From contig CAZADS010000009.1 in NCBI GenBank assembly GCA_964483985.1, positions 1 to 64,000 on the forward strand: a stretch of 64,000 bases of DNA. Direction: 5' to 3'. Origin of the DNA: CAZADS01 sp964483985 (GTDB taxonomy: Bacteria; Pseudomonadota; Alphaproteobacteria; Thalassobaculales; Thalassobaculaceae). The notes under the pieces were generated by a model. It did not search any database. It was given only the letters and a program-made list of their open reading frames with translations, and was not told where the DNA came from. This document shows positions 7,960 through 17,463 of the stretch, piece by piece. Positions within the stretch are counted from its first letter, which is position 1, and each line of letters begins with the position of its first letter. The translations under genes were made by a program, and so were the position numbers.

Positions 7960-8931
7960 GTGGAAAAGCTTTTACACGGCCTTCGTGCTGCTGCAGAACC
8001 TACACGCCTTCGAATTTTAGCTTTATGTGGTCATTCAGAACTGTCGGTCACGGAGTTAGTCAGTATTCTTGGGCAAAGCCAGCCTAGGGTTTCTCGGCAT
8101 CTTAAACTTTTAGTTGATGGAGGATTATTAAGTCGGAATCAGGAAGGAAGTCGTGCATTTTATCGTCCTGCTGATTCTGGTTTGGGTGCAGAACTTGTGC
8201 GGCTTTTGATCGATTTGATACCGCATGCGGATGAGGTATCGGCCGTCGACCTTTCACGACTTGAGATTATAAAGGCTAAAAGAGCACGTCAAGCGAAAGA
8301 CTATTTTCGCCGCCATGCAGGCCACTGGGAGGATCTTCGAGGCCTATATGTAGATGACGAATTAGTTGATGGGCAACTTGAGAAGATTATAAAAAGTCAA
8401 CCAGTAGGTGAGTTATTAGATATTGGGACTGGAACGGGTAGGGTACTTCGCCTAGCAGGTTGTCATGTGAAATCGGCTGTAGGTATAGATAATTCTCGAG
8501 ATATGCTTGCTATTGCTAGAGCAAATCTCGATTACGAAGATCTACGAAATTGTCAAGTAAGACACGCAGATATGTACAGAATACCATTTGCCTCCGATAG
8601 GTTTGACTTAGTTACGGCAAATATGCTCATCCGTTATGCGGATGATCCCGGTGCCGTTCTTTACGAGGGTGCTAGGGTGTTAAAACCGGGCGGTCGATTA
8701 ATAATCGTAGATTTTGCTCCGCACGGGCTGATCGAATTAAGGAATGAACATGCCCATCGTTGGTTGGGATTTTCGGAAGTAGAAATGAAGCGTCTCATAG
8801 GTCGGGTGAACATTGAACTGGATAGGCCGATTTATTTGGAAGGTGATCCTCTCACCGTTTGTATTTGGATTGGAAGAAAACCGTCTGAAGCGGCTAACGA
8901 TATAGTCCCTATTTTGGGTTTAAAAAAATGA
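7960..8931 (+). CDS. ArsR-family regulator fused to a SAM-dependent methyltransferase-like domain
   Basis: Residues about 1-85 form an ArsR winged helix (AEPTRLRILALCGHSELSVTELVSIL, QSQPRVSRHLKLLVDGGLL). Residues about 140-300 form a class I methyltransferase fold with the SAM loop LLDIGTGTGRVLRLAG and VLKPGGRLIIVDFAP. Such fusions, including SahR-type regulators, sense S-adenosylmethionine or S-adenosylhomocysteine and control methionine-cycle genes. The ATGA overlap with metF, followed by metH, fits that role. An in-frame TTG at 7912 lies inside the promoter, so GTG 7960 is preferred, although its ribosome binding site is weak. Whether the domain methylates anything or only senses ligand cannot be read from sequence. 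Confidence 0.85.
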   Translation: MEKLLHGLRAAAEPTRLRILALCGHSELSVTELVSILGQSQPRVSRHLKLLVDGGLLSRNQEGSRAFYRPADSGLGAELVRLLIDLIPHADEVSAVDLSRLEIIKAKRARQAKDYFRRHAGHWEDLRGLYVDDELVDGQLEKIIKSQPVGELLDIGTGTGRVLRLAGCHVKSAVGIDNSRDMLAIARANLDYEDLRNCQVRHADMYRIPFASDRFDLVTANMLIRYADDPGAVLYEGARVLKPGGRLIIVDFAPHGLIELRNEHAHRWLGFSEVEMKRLIGRVNIELDRPIYLEGDPLTVCIWIGRKPSEAANDIVPILGLKK

Positions 8932-9794
8932 AGGGAGAGATTCGTGTTAGCTTTGAAATTTTTCCACCTAGTGGTTTAACTAGTGAAGAAGCACTTTGGC
9001 GGACTGTTGCTCGTCTCGAGACATTGAATCCCAGATTCGTCTCTGTAACATACGGAGCGGGAGGATCAACAAGACAGCGGTCGACGAAAATACTAAATCA
9101 TTTGGTTGCAACAACATCGTTAGATATAGCTGGACATATATCCTGCGTGGGAGCTAATCGGACAAAAGTTCTAAATTTAGCAAAAGATTGGTTCGATAAA
9201 GGCGTAAAACGAATTGTGGCGATAAGGGGTGACTCTCCTACGGAACGCCTAAAATTTCAACCTCATAATGGCGGTTTTGCCTCGTCTGTAGAATTGGTAG
9301 CTGGGCTTTCAAAGGTGGCGGAATTTGAGGTTTTTGTTGGGGCCTATCCGGAAACACACCCCGATGCTGTATCTTCATTAGCGGATTTGGATAATTTAAA
9401 ACGAAAATTTGATGCAGGAGCAAGTAGCGCTATTACTCAGTATTTTTTTGATCCCGATGTTTTTTTACGATTCCGTGACCGTGCAGTCTCGGCGGGGATT
9501 ACCCAACCTATTATCCCTGGAATTCTTCCCGTTACAAACTTTTCTAAAATTGTAGAATTTAGTGATCGGTGTGGAGCATCAGTACCCAAATGGATGCATG
9601 AATTGTTTGATGGTCTAGACAAAGACGTTGAAACGCGCCGTTTGGTGGCAGCTTCAACTGCTAGTGATTTGTGTAATCAGTTAAAATCGGAAGGTGTTTT
9701 GGACTTTCACATCTACACATTAAATAGAGCAGAACTTTCGATGGCTATATGTCGCCGTCTAGGTCTGAAGGCAAATCTATCTGCAGCCGCATGA
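8928..9794 (+). CDS. metF: 5,10-methylenetetrahydrofolate reductase
   Basis: FAD enzyme that makes 5-methyltetrahydrofolate, the methyl donor for MetH. The 288-residue protein begins VSFEIFPPSG, and the active-site glutamate of the FEIFPP motif is present. It continues with SVTYGAGGSTRQRS, HISCVGANR, IVAIRGDSP and GAYPETHPDA, then the ITQYFFDPDVFLRF and PGILPVTNF blocks. The start codon overlaps the regulator stop as ATGA, implying translational coupling. metH follows after 48 nt. Confidence 0.95.
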   Translation: MKGEIRVSFEIFPPSGLTSEEALWRTVARLETLNPRFVSVTYGAGGSTRQRSTKILNHLVATTSLDIAGHISCVGANRTKVLNLAKDWFDKGVKRIVAIRGDSPTERLKFQPHNGGFASSVELVAGLSKVAEFEVFVGAYPETHPDAVSSLADLDNLKRKFDAGASSAITQYFFDPDVFLRFRDRAVSAGITQPIIPGILPVTNFSKIVEFSDRCGASVPKWMHELFDGLDKDVETRRLVAASTASDLCNQLKSEGVLDFHIYTLNRAELSMAICRRLGLKANLSAAA

Positions 9795-9842
9795 CACAGG
9801 ATTGAAAAGGCTGAAAATTTTTTATACGACTAGGAAACCGAA

Positions 9843-10907
9843 ATGAAAGAGCGAGTTGTTCCTTCACTACTTCACGATCTAGCCCGAAAGAAAATATTGT
9901 TGCTTGATGGGGCGATGGGGACGGCAATCCAAACATTTAAACTGAACGAAAAGGATTTCAAAGGCCAAAAATTTAAAAACCACCAAAATGATCTACTAGG
10001 GAATAATGATGTTTTAGTTCTCACAAAACCAGATTTAGTTCTAGATATACATCGGTCATATTTATCGGCAGGCTGTGATATTATCGAAACAAATACGTTT
10101 ACGGCGACTTCTATAAGTCAGGCCGATTATGGTTTGGAAGGTTACGCAAGAGAACTAAATCTTAGGGCGGCAGTTTTAGCTTGTCAGGCTGCTAGGGAAG
10201 CCGAAATGGAAACTCCAGATAAACCACGATTCGTAGCTGGAGTATTAGGGCCAACTAATAAAACGGCATCCATATCGCCTGAAGTTAATGATCCTGCCTA
10301 TCGAGATATTACGTTCGACGAGTTACGAGCTAGCTACGCTGAGGCTGTCGGTGGCTTGTTGGATGGTGGGGTCGACTTACTGCTGGTTGAAACAGTTTTT
10401 GACACCCTTAATGCTAAAGCGGCTTTGTTTGCAATAGATAACGAATTTGAGAGTCGTAATAGAAGGTTACCTATTATGATTTCAGGAACAATTACCGATA
10501 AATCGGGGCGTACTTTATCAGGTCAAACAACCGAGGCTTTTTGGTATTCAGTTAGACATTCAAATCCGTTTTCAGTTGGACTGAATTGTGCATTGGGTGC
10601 TAGCGATTTAAGACAATATATAGCAGAACTAGCCCAAATAGCTGACTGTTATATTAGCGCGCACCCCAATGCGGGTTTACCTAATGCGTTTGGCGATTAC
10701 GAAGAAACACCTGAGACGACAGCTGGCCATCTTGGCGAGTGGGCTCGATCAGGGTTAGTGAATATAGTAGGGGGGTGCTGCGGAACTACACCTAACCACA
10801 TAAGTGCTATCTCAAATACAATCAAAAACGTTAAACCCAGGTCGATCCCTGATATTCAGCCAAGAATGAGGTTGGCTGGGCTTGAACCATTTGAAGCTTC
10901 ATTATGA
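9843..10907 (+). CDS. metH: Methionine synthase (B12-dependent), homocysteine-binding chain
   Basis: The 354-residue protein covers only the N-terminal homocysteine methyltransferase domain of MetH. It starts LLLDGAMGTAIQ and ends shortly after the zinc site. Zinc-ligand cysteines are visible in VGLNCALGASD and in GGCCGTTPNHI. The other MetH domains are in the next gene, whose ATG overlaps this stop by 4 nt. A two-chain MetH is known in several alphaproteobacteria, so this is an established split and not a fresh frameshift: each chain has its own start, and the break falls cleanly between domains. Confidence 0.94.
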   Translation: MKERVVPSLLHDLARKKILLLDGAMGTAIQTFKLNEKDFKGQKFKNHQNDLLGNNDVLVLTKPDLVLDIHRSYLSAGCDIIETNTFTATSISQADYGLEGYARELNLRAAVLACQAAREAEMETPDKPRFVAGVLGPTNKTASISPEVNDPAYRDITFDELRASYAEAVGGLLDGGVDLLLVETVFDTLNAKAALFAIDNEFESRNRRLPIMISGTITDKSGRTLSGQTTEAFWYSVRHSNPFSVGLNCALGASDLRQYIAELAQIADCYISAHPNAGLPNAFGDYEETPETTAGHLGEWARSGLVNIVGGCCGTTPNHISAISNTIKNVKPRSIPDIQPRMRLAGLEPFEASL

Positions 10908-13597
10908 CCCTACTGGCTTCTCGTTTTATTAATATAGGTGAACGTACAAACGTTACAGGATCAACTCATTTCAAGAAACTGATATTGGAAGGGGATTATG
11001 ACTCCGCTTTAGCTATCGCTAGGGATCAAGTCGAAAACGGCGCTCAGATTCTGGACATCAATATGGATGAGGGGATGCTGGATTCAGTTCTAGCAATGAC
11101 GCGGTTTCTTAACTTGATTGGATCTGAGCCAGATATTTGCCGAATTCCTATCATGGTGGATTCCTCAGATTGGGCGGTGATTGAAGCTGGCCTCAAAACT
11201 ATTCAAGGTAAAGCTATCGCCAATTCCATTAGTATGAAAGATGGAGAGAAAGAATTTCTCGAGAAAGCTAAAATAATTCGCCGTTATGGCTCTGCGATTG
11301 TGGTGATGGCTTTTGATGAGGACGGGCAGGCTGAGACCGCGGAGAGGAAAATATCAATTAGTACTCGGGCGTACCGTCTTTTAGTGGATAAAGTTGGCTT
11401 TCCACCCGAGGACATAATATTTGATCCTAATATTTTCGCTATCGCGACCGGTATCCCCGAACACGATGATTATGGTCGGGCATTTATAGATGCAACTAGA
11501 GAAATTCGTAAAAAGCTTCCATATGTGCAGGTTTCGGGTGGTTTATCTAACGTGTCTTTTTCCTTTAGGGGCAACGAATCAGTTCGTCAGGCTATTCATT
11601 CTGTATTTCTTTATCATGCAATAGCTGCAGGAATGACCATGGGTATCGTAAATGCGGGCAGATTGCCAGTTTATGATGATATTCCTGAGGATCTTCGAGA
11701 TAGAGTAGAAGATGCTGTTTTGAATCGACGAAAAGATGCTGGAGATCGTCTGTTAGAAATAGCAGAACGTTATCGTAATCCGGATCAGGTGGTGGCACGC
11801 AATCCTGAATGGCGTAAAGGAACGGTCAGCAACCGTCTTAGTCATGCGCTGGTTCATGGGATTTCGGATTTCGTAATTGAGGATACGGAAGAGGCACGGA
11901 AACAAATGCCGAGACCGCTGGATGTCATTGAAGGGCCATTAATGGATGGCATGTCAGTTGTGGGTGATTTGTTTGGGAGCGGTCGAATGTTTTTACCTCA
12001 AGTGGTAAAAAGTGCTCGTGTTATGAAACGTGCGGTGAATCATTTAGAGCCTTTTATGAAGTTAGAACGGGAAGCGCTTGGGGTTCATAAATCGGCTGGT
12101 CGGATTGTGATTGCAACAGTTAAAGGGGATGTTCATGATATAGGGAAAAATATTGTTGGAGTGGTATTAAGGTGCAACGACTATGAGGTCATTGATTTAG
12201 GCGTAATGGTCCCTGGGACTACGATATTAGATAGAGCAATATCAGAGAAAGCGGCTATAGTCGGGTTATCTGGGCTAATTACACCGAGCTTAGAGGAAAT
12301 GCGGCGCGTTGCTATGGAGATGAAGAGGCGTGGTATGACAATACCATTGCTTATTGGCGGCGCTACTACTAGTACACTTCATACTGCAGTGAAGATTGTT
12401 CCAGAATACGAAGGCCCGGTGATTCACGTTGCAGATGCTTCTCGGGCCGTTGGAGTAATGCGTTCTTTACTTAGCCCTTCTCTTCGTGAGGAATTTATTA
12501 ATAAAGCCAAAACAGAACAACAGAAACTTCAAAAGACCATAGGAGATCAAAATAAAAAAAGAATTCGCCTAACCCTTAAAGAAGCTAGGGCTAACGAAGC
12601 AAAAATTGATTGGTCGGATTATAGACCTCCGAGGCCTAAGTTATTAGGAACCAAACGGTTCTTGGATTGGAGTATTGCAGATCTGGAGCCCCGTATAGAT
12701 TGGAGACCTTTTTTCCAAACCTGGGAGATTAGCGGTCGTTACCCGGATTTATTGGAGGATTCTGTGGTTGGCGAAGCCGCTCGTCAACTTCATTCAGATG
12801 CACAAATTATGCTTTCAAAACTAAAGACTGATCGTCGCTTGCGTCCATCAGGCATTATTGGATTTTGGCGCGCTGAACGTCAGGGAGACGATATACAAAT
12901 TTTCGCTGATGATGACAGAAATAAACCCCTAAAAATCCTTCATACGTTGCGACAGCAACGTCGTCATTCTGATAGCAAAAGACCCAACCTGGCATTGGCA
13001 GACTTTATTGCTTCCAAAGAAAACGGACCAGACCATATCGGGTGTTTCGCTGTAACTGCAGGTATGGGTATCGAGATAATCGCCGATGAATACGAAGCGT
13101 CGGGTGACGATTATAATTCGATTTTAGTTCGGGCGTTAGGAGATCGGTTGGCGGAGGCGCTGGCTGAAAGATTACATGAAAGAGTTCGTAAAGAATTTTG
13201 GGGTTATGATGAAACGGAGAATTTGTCTAATGCCGAATTAATATCCGAACGCTATCGGGGTATTCGACCAGCACCAGGATACCCAGCTTGTCCAGATCAC
13301 ACAGAAAAAAGAACTATTTTCAGTCTCTTGGATGCGGAACGTGAAGTAGGGATTAGCCTTACTGAGAATTATGCTATGCAGCCTGCTTCCTCTGTCAGCG
13401 GATTATATTTGTCGCACCCAGATGCGAGGTATTTTGGATTGGGTCGAATTGGTCTGGATCAGCTTACTGATTATGCTCTCCGGAAGAGCTGGAGCAAAAA
13501 AGAAGCAGCCAATTGGTTGTCTTCAAATTTAGACGCTGAAGTTGATGGGATAATATATGGTTCCGACAGAAATTCCCAATCCGATCAAGCAGCATAA
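10904..13597 (+). CDS. metH: Methionine synthase (B12-dependent), folate/cobalamin/activation chain
   Basis: The 897-residue protein contains the pterin-binding domain (FINIGERTNVTGS, residues about 1-260), the helical cap and cobalamin-binding domain with DVHDIGKNIVGVVL (the lower-axial His is about residue 411) and SGLITPSLEEM, and a C-terminal reactivation domain with the SAM-binding signature RPAPGYPACPDHTEK. Together with the preceding chain it transfers the methyl group of methyl-folate to homocysteine. The start ATG 10904 overlaps the previous stop. Cobalamin for this enzyme can be tied to the cob genes elsewhere in the window. Confidence 0.95.
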   Translation: MTLLASRFINIGERTNVTGSTHFKKLILEGDYDSALAIARDQVENGAQILDINMDEGMLDSVLAMTRFLNLIGSEPDICRIPIMVDSSDWAVIEAGLKTIQGKAIANSISMKDGEKEFLEKAKIIRRYGSAIVVMAFDEDGQAETAERKISISTRAYRLLVDKVGFPPEDIIFDPNIFAIATGIPEHDDYGRAFIDATREIRKKLPYVQVSGGLSNVSFSFRGNESVRQAIHSVFLYHAIAAGMTMGIVNAGRLPVYDDIPEDLRDRVEDAVLNRRKDAGDRLLEIAERYRNPDQVVARNPEWRKGTVSNRLSHALVHGISDFVIEDTEEARKQMPRPLDVIEGPLMDGMSVVGDLFGSGRMFLPQVVKSARVMKRAVNHLEPFMKLEREALGVHKSAGRIVIATVKGDVHDIGKNIVGVVLRCNDYEVIDLGVMVPGTTILDRAISEKAAIVGLSGLITPSLEEMRRVAMEMKRRGMTIPLLIGGATTSTLHTAVKIVPEYEGPVIHVADASRAVGVMRSLLSPSLREEFINKAKTEQQKLQKTIGDQNKKRIRLTLKEARANEAKIDWSDYRPPRPKLLGTKRFLDWSIADLEPRIDWRPFFQTWEISGRYPDLLEDSVVGEAARQLHSDAQIMLSKLKTDRRLRPSGIIGFWRAERQGDDIQIFADDDRNKPLKILHTLRQQRRHSDSKRPNLALADFIASKENGPDHIGCFAVTAGMGIEIIADEYEASGDDYNSILVRALGDRLAEALAERLHERVRKEFWGYDETENLSNAELISERYRGIRPAPGYPACPDHTEKRTIFSLLDAEREVGISLTENYAMQPASSVSGLYLSHPDARYFGLGRIGLDQLTDYALRKSWSKKEAANWLSSNLDAEVDGIIYGSDRNSQSDQAA

Positions 13598-13605
13598 ATT
13601 GCCCC

Positions 13606-15441
13606 TTAGTTACAGTCTTGAAAGTTAGCTATGGACTGGAACCATAACTCTAATGTCAATATTTGCCAAAGCACCATCATGTGATTTTCTAATGGCAAGT
13701 TCTCGTCCACGATTTGTTTATGTTCAAGCAGGAGTTTCCGTATAGCGGAGCTATCATATATACCTCGATCGATGAATTTTCGGGAAGAAACAATATCAAA
13801 CATTGTATTATATCCTTCTTTCGCGAACCACTCATGGGCTGGCGCATTCCAACCTGTTTTTTTTATCCTAGATCGAGTTCTTTCTGGGAGCAGTCCTTCA
13901 TAAGCTTTTCGGGCGAACGCTTTTGTGACCCCAGATTTAATTTTTTGATTTCCAGGAATTCCCAACATGAATTCAAATAATCGGAAATCATGAAAGGGGT
14001 GAAACTCTTTTAAACCAAGTGATGTGCTATTCCGATCTCCGGCACGTAAACAGCAAGGCATCGTATTTAATAATAATTCGTTACGCATGTGAGAAGATAG
14101 ATAACTATCAGTAAATTTTTGATAGTCGGGCAAAAGATGGTCTAGCTGTCGAAAATCGGGGTGAAGAGCGTTTTGATATTTATAAAATAAACCTGTATCT
14201 GGCATACATCTTCCTAGGAGTTGAGAATCTGTTACCAACTCAATTTTTTTAAACGCAATATCACGGGACTTTTCAAAAATGGGATGATTATGGTTCTGAA
14301 TCCAAAATGTCATCTCCTTCTCAAGTGTTTCCGTGTCCCCTGAAGCTTTTAGGTCAGCAAAAAAATAGAAAAAATAGTCGTATTCACCGCCGTGTTGTTC
14401 ATCTCCTCCAAGGCCCGTGAAGATCGATTCGTAGCCTAATTCTCGTGCATGCTCGAGTAATAAAAAATGGTTTAACCAAGTAGCTGTCGGAACGGGTTGA
14501 TCGTGGAAAGGCGTGATTTTTATTAATTGGTCATATATATCTGTGTTTACTATCTCTATTGGATGCCAGTTCACTGACCCAGATTCTACTATGTCTAAGA
14601 TTTCGTTACTCTCGTCGTAGATAGTGCCCTCGTGTAGGGAAGATATGGCTGGTTGTGGGAATCCCAAAATTCTGGTAGCTAAAACGGCTACTGTAGAACT
14701 ATCCAACCCCCCTGAAAGGGTGAATATCGGCTGACGTGAATGATTTAAGCGTCGTTTAATAGAATCAAGAAGAAGCGAACGATATTCTTCAATCTGATCT
14801 TGGAGTGAGCCGCGGATGTTAGATCTAGGAGTGAAATTCGCATAACAAACCTTATGTATTTTATTATCTTGGATTTTAATTATGTGACCTGCTGGCACTT
14901 GTGCGATGAATTTAAAAGGGGATCGTTCCGGATTGCTATCTAGGAACCGATAATTTGCTACGGCGGACATTTTGATAAAATTTTCATTGGTTTCACTAGG
15001 AAAATTAGGAATCGCTAGGAGTGATCGTGGACGCGATCCAAAGGCAAAGGGAGCAAATTTGGTCGTATAATAAAGTGGACGAACACCGAATCTGTCCCGA
15101 GCTAAAGATAGAGAGTTGGATCTTGTATCTAATAGAGCAAGTGCAAAATCACCGTTAAGCCGAGCCAGGGATTTAAAAAGACCGTCTTTATCAATAGCCG
15201 CAATCAATCTTTCCGCTGGAGATGTTTGATGGGTTAGTGAAGGGAAATCCTCCATATTGTATATTGTGCCATCGAGAACAAGTCGCCAAGGTCCGAAAGA
15301 GGCCATTTGTTCTCGTTTTTCGGCTGCAAAACCGTCAGCGTTGGAAGTCCCCTCAACACCCACCGAACTTAACATGGCCAAAGTTAATTTTTCCGAGTTG
15401 TAGTCCGTTCGATGTGTTGAAATCCCAGAAATCCGTCCCAT
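13606..15441 (-). CDS. Asparagine synthetase-like amidotransferase lacking the glutaminase cysteine
   Basis: The 611-residue protein has the AsnB two-domain layout. The N-terminal class II amidotransferase-like half includes LVLDGTIYNMEDF and LARDRFGVRPLYY. The C-terminal ATP-pyrophosphatase half carries the PP-loop TLSGGLDSSTVAVL. It starts MGRISGI where active enzymes have MCGI, so the catalytic Cys2 nucleophile is absent and the usual RGPD segment is not recognisable. It may therefore use ammonia or another amine, or catalyse another adenylation, as beta-lactam-synthetase-like relatives do. It is divergent from an epimerase/cytidylyltransferase/methyltransferase set, which suggests modification of a sugar or surface polymer. 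It converges on metH with an 8-nt gap. Substrate unknown. Confidence 0.8.
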   Translation of the reverse strand: MGRISGISTHRTDYNSEKLTLAMLSSVGVEGTSNADGFAAEKREQMASFGPWRLVLDGTIYNMEDFPSLTHQTSPAERLIAAIDKDGLFKSLARLNGDFALALLDTRSNSLSLARDRFGVRPLYYTTKFAPFAFGSRPRSLLAIPNFPSETNENFIKMSAVANYRFLDSNPERSPFKFIAQVPAGHIIKIQDNKIHKVCYANFTPRSNIRGSLQDQIEEYRSLLLDSIKRRLNHSRQPIFTLSGGLDSSTVAVLATRILGFPQPAISSLHEGTIYDESNEILDIVESGSVNWHPIEIVNTDIYDQLIKITPFHDQPVPTATWLNHFLLLEHARELGYESIFTGLGGDEQHGGEYDYFFYFFADLKASGDTETLEKEMTFWIQNHNHPIFEKSRDIAFKKIELVTDSQLLGRCMPDTGLFYKYQNALHPDFRQLDHLLPDYQKFTDSYLSSHMRNELLLNTMPCCLRAGDRNSTSLGLKEFHPFHDFRLFEFMLGIPGNQKIKSGVTKAFARKAYEGLLPERTRSRIKKTGWNAPAHEWFAKEGYNTMFDIVSSRKFIDRGIYDSSAIRKLLLEHKQIVDENLPLENHMMVLWQILTLELWFQSIANFQDCN

Positions 15442-15706
15442 TTGCTATCTCTAAGGGTAATTTCGTTTCATGTTTTAAGGTCGCTTGTTTGAAATTAAGG
15501 TTCTCTAAAAAATTTTGAAATAGTTTTGATTAAATTGTCCGAAATCTCACTTCCGGATGGTATTGACTGTCATAGCATCCACTGCGACATTACTTGTTAA
15601 GACTTTGGTCAACCGTTGGTACCTTTGGCCCTTTCATAGACGTTAAAGCCAACTAAATTGTTTTGGATAACGTTTTATATTTTATCGTTAACTGGGTAAA
15701 CATTGC

Positions 15707-16780
15707 ATGGTGGATATCCCTTTCGAGGCCGTTATCGGCAAACTAAGTGGGGCTCGGATTCTACTAGTAGGAGGAGGAGGTTTTATTGGGCATAATCTAG
15801 CGATGATGTTACGAAAATTTGGCATCTCCACAATGGTGCTAGACAACATGATGGTTAATAATCTTGTTGATAATGCTTTTCATGACCAAGGTGACTTGAT
15901 TAAGCGCAAGCTGAATATCCATTTTCTTATGAATCGATTTGATCTAATGAGGGATGTAGCGGTTGAACTTAGAAATTGTGATGCTAGGAATTTTGCCGAT
16001 CTAGCAAAATTTTTGGATGAATTCAAGCCTACTAAAATCGTTCATTTGGCGGCAATTGCAAGCGCTGTAGAAGCTAGAAAAAACCCTGAAATGTGTTTCG
16101 ATCTTCAACTGACCACTCTACGGAATACTCTTGAATTATGTCGTTTAAATCATGGACAAGTCGAGACTTTAATGTTTCTAAGTTCAAGTACAGTTTATGG
16201 CGACTTTGAGGAAGAATTTGTTGATGAAACGACACGCCCGCGCCCGCGTGGGATATATGCAAATACAAAATACATGGGTGAACGATTGGTTAGAACGTAT
16301 TGTCATACGTACGGTTTGGGTACATGCATTGTGAGACCGAGCGCGTTATATGGTGAACGTTGCGTTAGTCGTCGGGTCAGCCAGGTGTTTATTGAAAATG
16401 CATTGGCAGGTCGTCCACTTTTACTAGAGGGTGGTGGTGATGGTAGGCTCGATTTTACTTATATAGAAGATTTAGCAGAAGGAATGATTCGTGCTTTAGC
16501 ACTTCATGGGGGCCGAGGTATGTCAGATACTTTTAATTTGACGTATGGCGATGCTCGGACCATTTTTGATCTGGCAGCAATAGTGAAAGAAATCATTCCC
16601 AATGTGGTACTGGAAACCAGACCAAAAGCTGTCGATAAGCCTGTGCGAGGGACGTTAAAAATGGATAAAGCACGGGACAGGTTGGGGTTTAACCCAAATT
16701 GGCCTTTAGAAACCGGGTATAAAAAGTACTGTGAATGGTATGCAGAAGAATGGCAAAGGGTAGTTGGAGCTAACAGGTGA
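15707..16780 (+). CDS. NAD-dependent sugar-nucleotide epimerase/dehydratase
   Basis: An extended short-chain dehydrogenase of 357 residues. It opens with the NAD loop ILLVGGGGFIGHNLA, followed by VHLAAIASAVEARKNP, the SSSTVYGD serine motif and the catalytic YxxxK as YANTKYMGERL. It ends with a substrate-binding segment including LDFTYIEDLAEGM. It likely acts on a nucleotide-activated sugar in the cytoplasm. The next gene starts inside its stop codon (4-nt overlap), so it forms an operon with the cytidylyltransferase. The exact sugar is not predictable. Confidence 0.87.
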   Translation: MVDIPFEAVIGKLSGARILLVGGGGFIGHNLAMMLRKFGISTMVLDNMMVNNLVDNAFHDQGDLIKRKLNIHFLMNRFDLMRDVAVELRNCDARNFADLAKFLDEFKPTKIVHLAAIASAVEARKNPEMCFDLQLTTLRNTLELCRLNHGQVETLMFLSSSTVYGDFEEEFVDETTRPRPRGIYANTKYMGERLVRTYCHTYGLGTCIVRPSALYGERCVSRRVSQVFIENALAGRPLLLEGGGDGRLDFTYIEDLAEGMIRALALHGGRGMSDTFNLTYGDARTIFDLAAIVKEIIPNVVLETRPKAVDKPVRGTLKMDKARDRLGFNPNWPLETGYKKYCEWYAEEWQRVVGANR

Positions 16781-17463
16781 AGTCGGGGGTCATCGTATTT
16801 GCTCGAATGGATTCCAGTCGTATGCCCGGTAAGGTTTTGAGGATGATTTCAGGTAGGACAATTATTGATCGAGTTATAGATCGGGTAATGGCCTCATCTA
16901 AAGATTTGATGGTAATAACGGCAACTACCCATCGAAATAAAGACGACCCCATCGTAAATCATATTAAAAACCGAGGTCTCCCGGTTTATCGAGGTGCGAC
17001 ACAAGACGTTGCCATTCGGGCTTTGCTTTGTGCTAAAAAATATGGACTACAGAAATTTTTGAGAATTAGCGCGGATAGTCCGTTTATTGATCCTGAATTA
17101 ATAAAAGCCTGTTTATCCCGATCTGAATTATCGAAAGTTGATTTAGTTACGAATGTATTCCCCCGAAGCTATCCTATCGGAATGAGCGTTGAGATGATTA
17201 CAATACAAGCGCTTCATAGGATTATTTCAGAAACAACTGATAGCCAAGACCGAGAACATGTTACTCGCTACGTTTATTCTAATTCAGAAAAGTTTTTGAT
17301 AGATAGTTTTACTGCTCCAGATGATCGTTATCTCGGAGTTAGTCTGGCGGTAGATACAGCATGCGATTACGCAAAAGCTTGCTGGATTACTGAAAATTAT
17401 GGAGAAGATTTAGATTTGGATACAGCTGTTCAAGCTGCACGTGCATGGGATGCAAGAAAATGA
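16777..17463 (+). CDS. SpsF/NeuA-type cytidylyltransferase family protein
   Basis: The 228-residue protein begins VIVFARMDSSRMPGKVLRMISGRTIIDRVIDRV, the nucleotide-binding pattern of the SpsF/acylneuraminate cytidylyltransferase family. It also has a FLRISADSPFIDPELI metal-binding acidic segment and a late REHVTRYVY motif. Such enzymes activate acidic sugars with CTP for surface glycans. Its start overlaps the epimerase gene by 4 nt, and its TGA overlaps the ATG of the next gene. The role in glycan synthesis is inferred from family and neighbours. Confidence 0.82.
   Translation: MKSGVIVFARMDSSRMPGKVLRMISGRTIIDRVIDRVMASSKDLMVITATTHRNKDDPIVNHIKNRGLPVYRGATQDVAIRALLCAKKYGLQKFLRISADSPFIDPELIKACLSRSELSKVDLVTNVFPRSYPIGMSVEMITIQALHRIISETTDSQDREHVTRYVYSNSEKFLIDSFTAPDDRYLGVSLAVDTACDYAKACWITENYGEDLDLDTAVQAARAWDARK

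Noticed and set aside
9784..9813. CAGCC/GGCTG stem followed by T residues between metF and metH
   Set aside because: Only a 5-bp stem with a 20-nt loop. The two genes belong to one operon, so a terminator here is unlikely.
9843..13597. metH broken by a frameshift
   Set aside because: The two chains split exactly at a domain boundary with an ATGA overlap. Two-chain MetH is known in alphaproteobacteria, so this is a natural arrangement.
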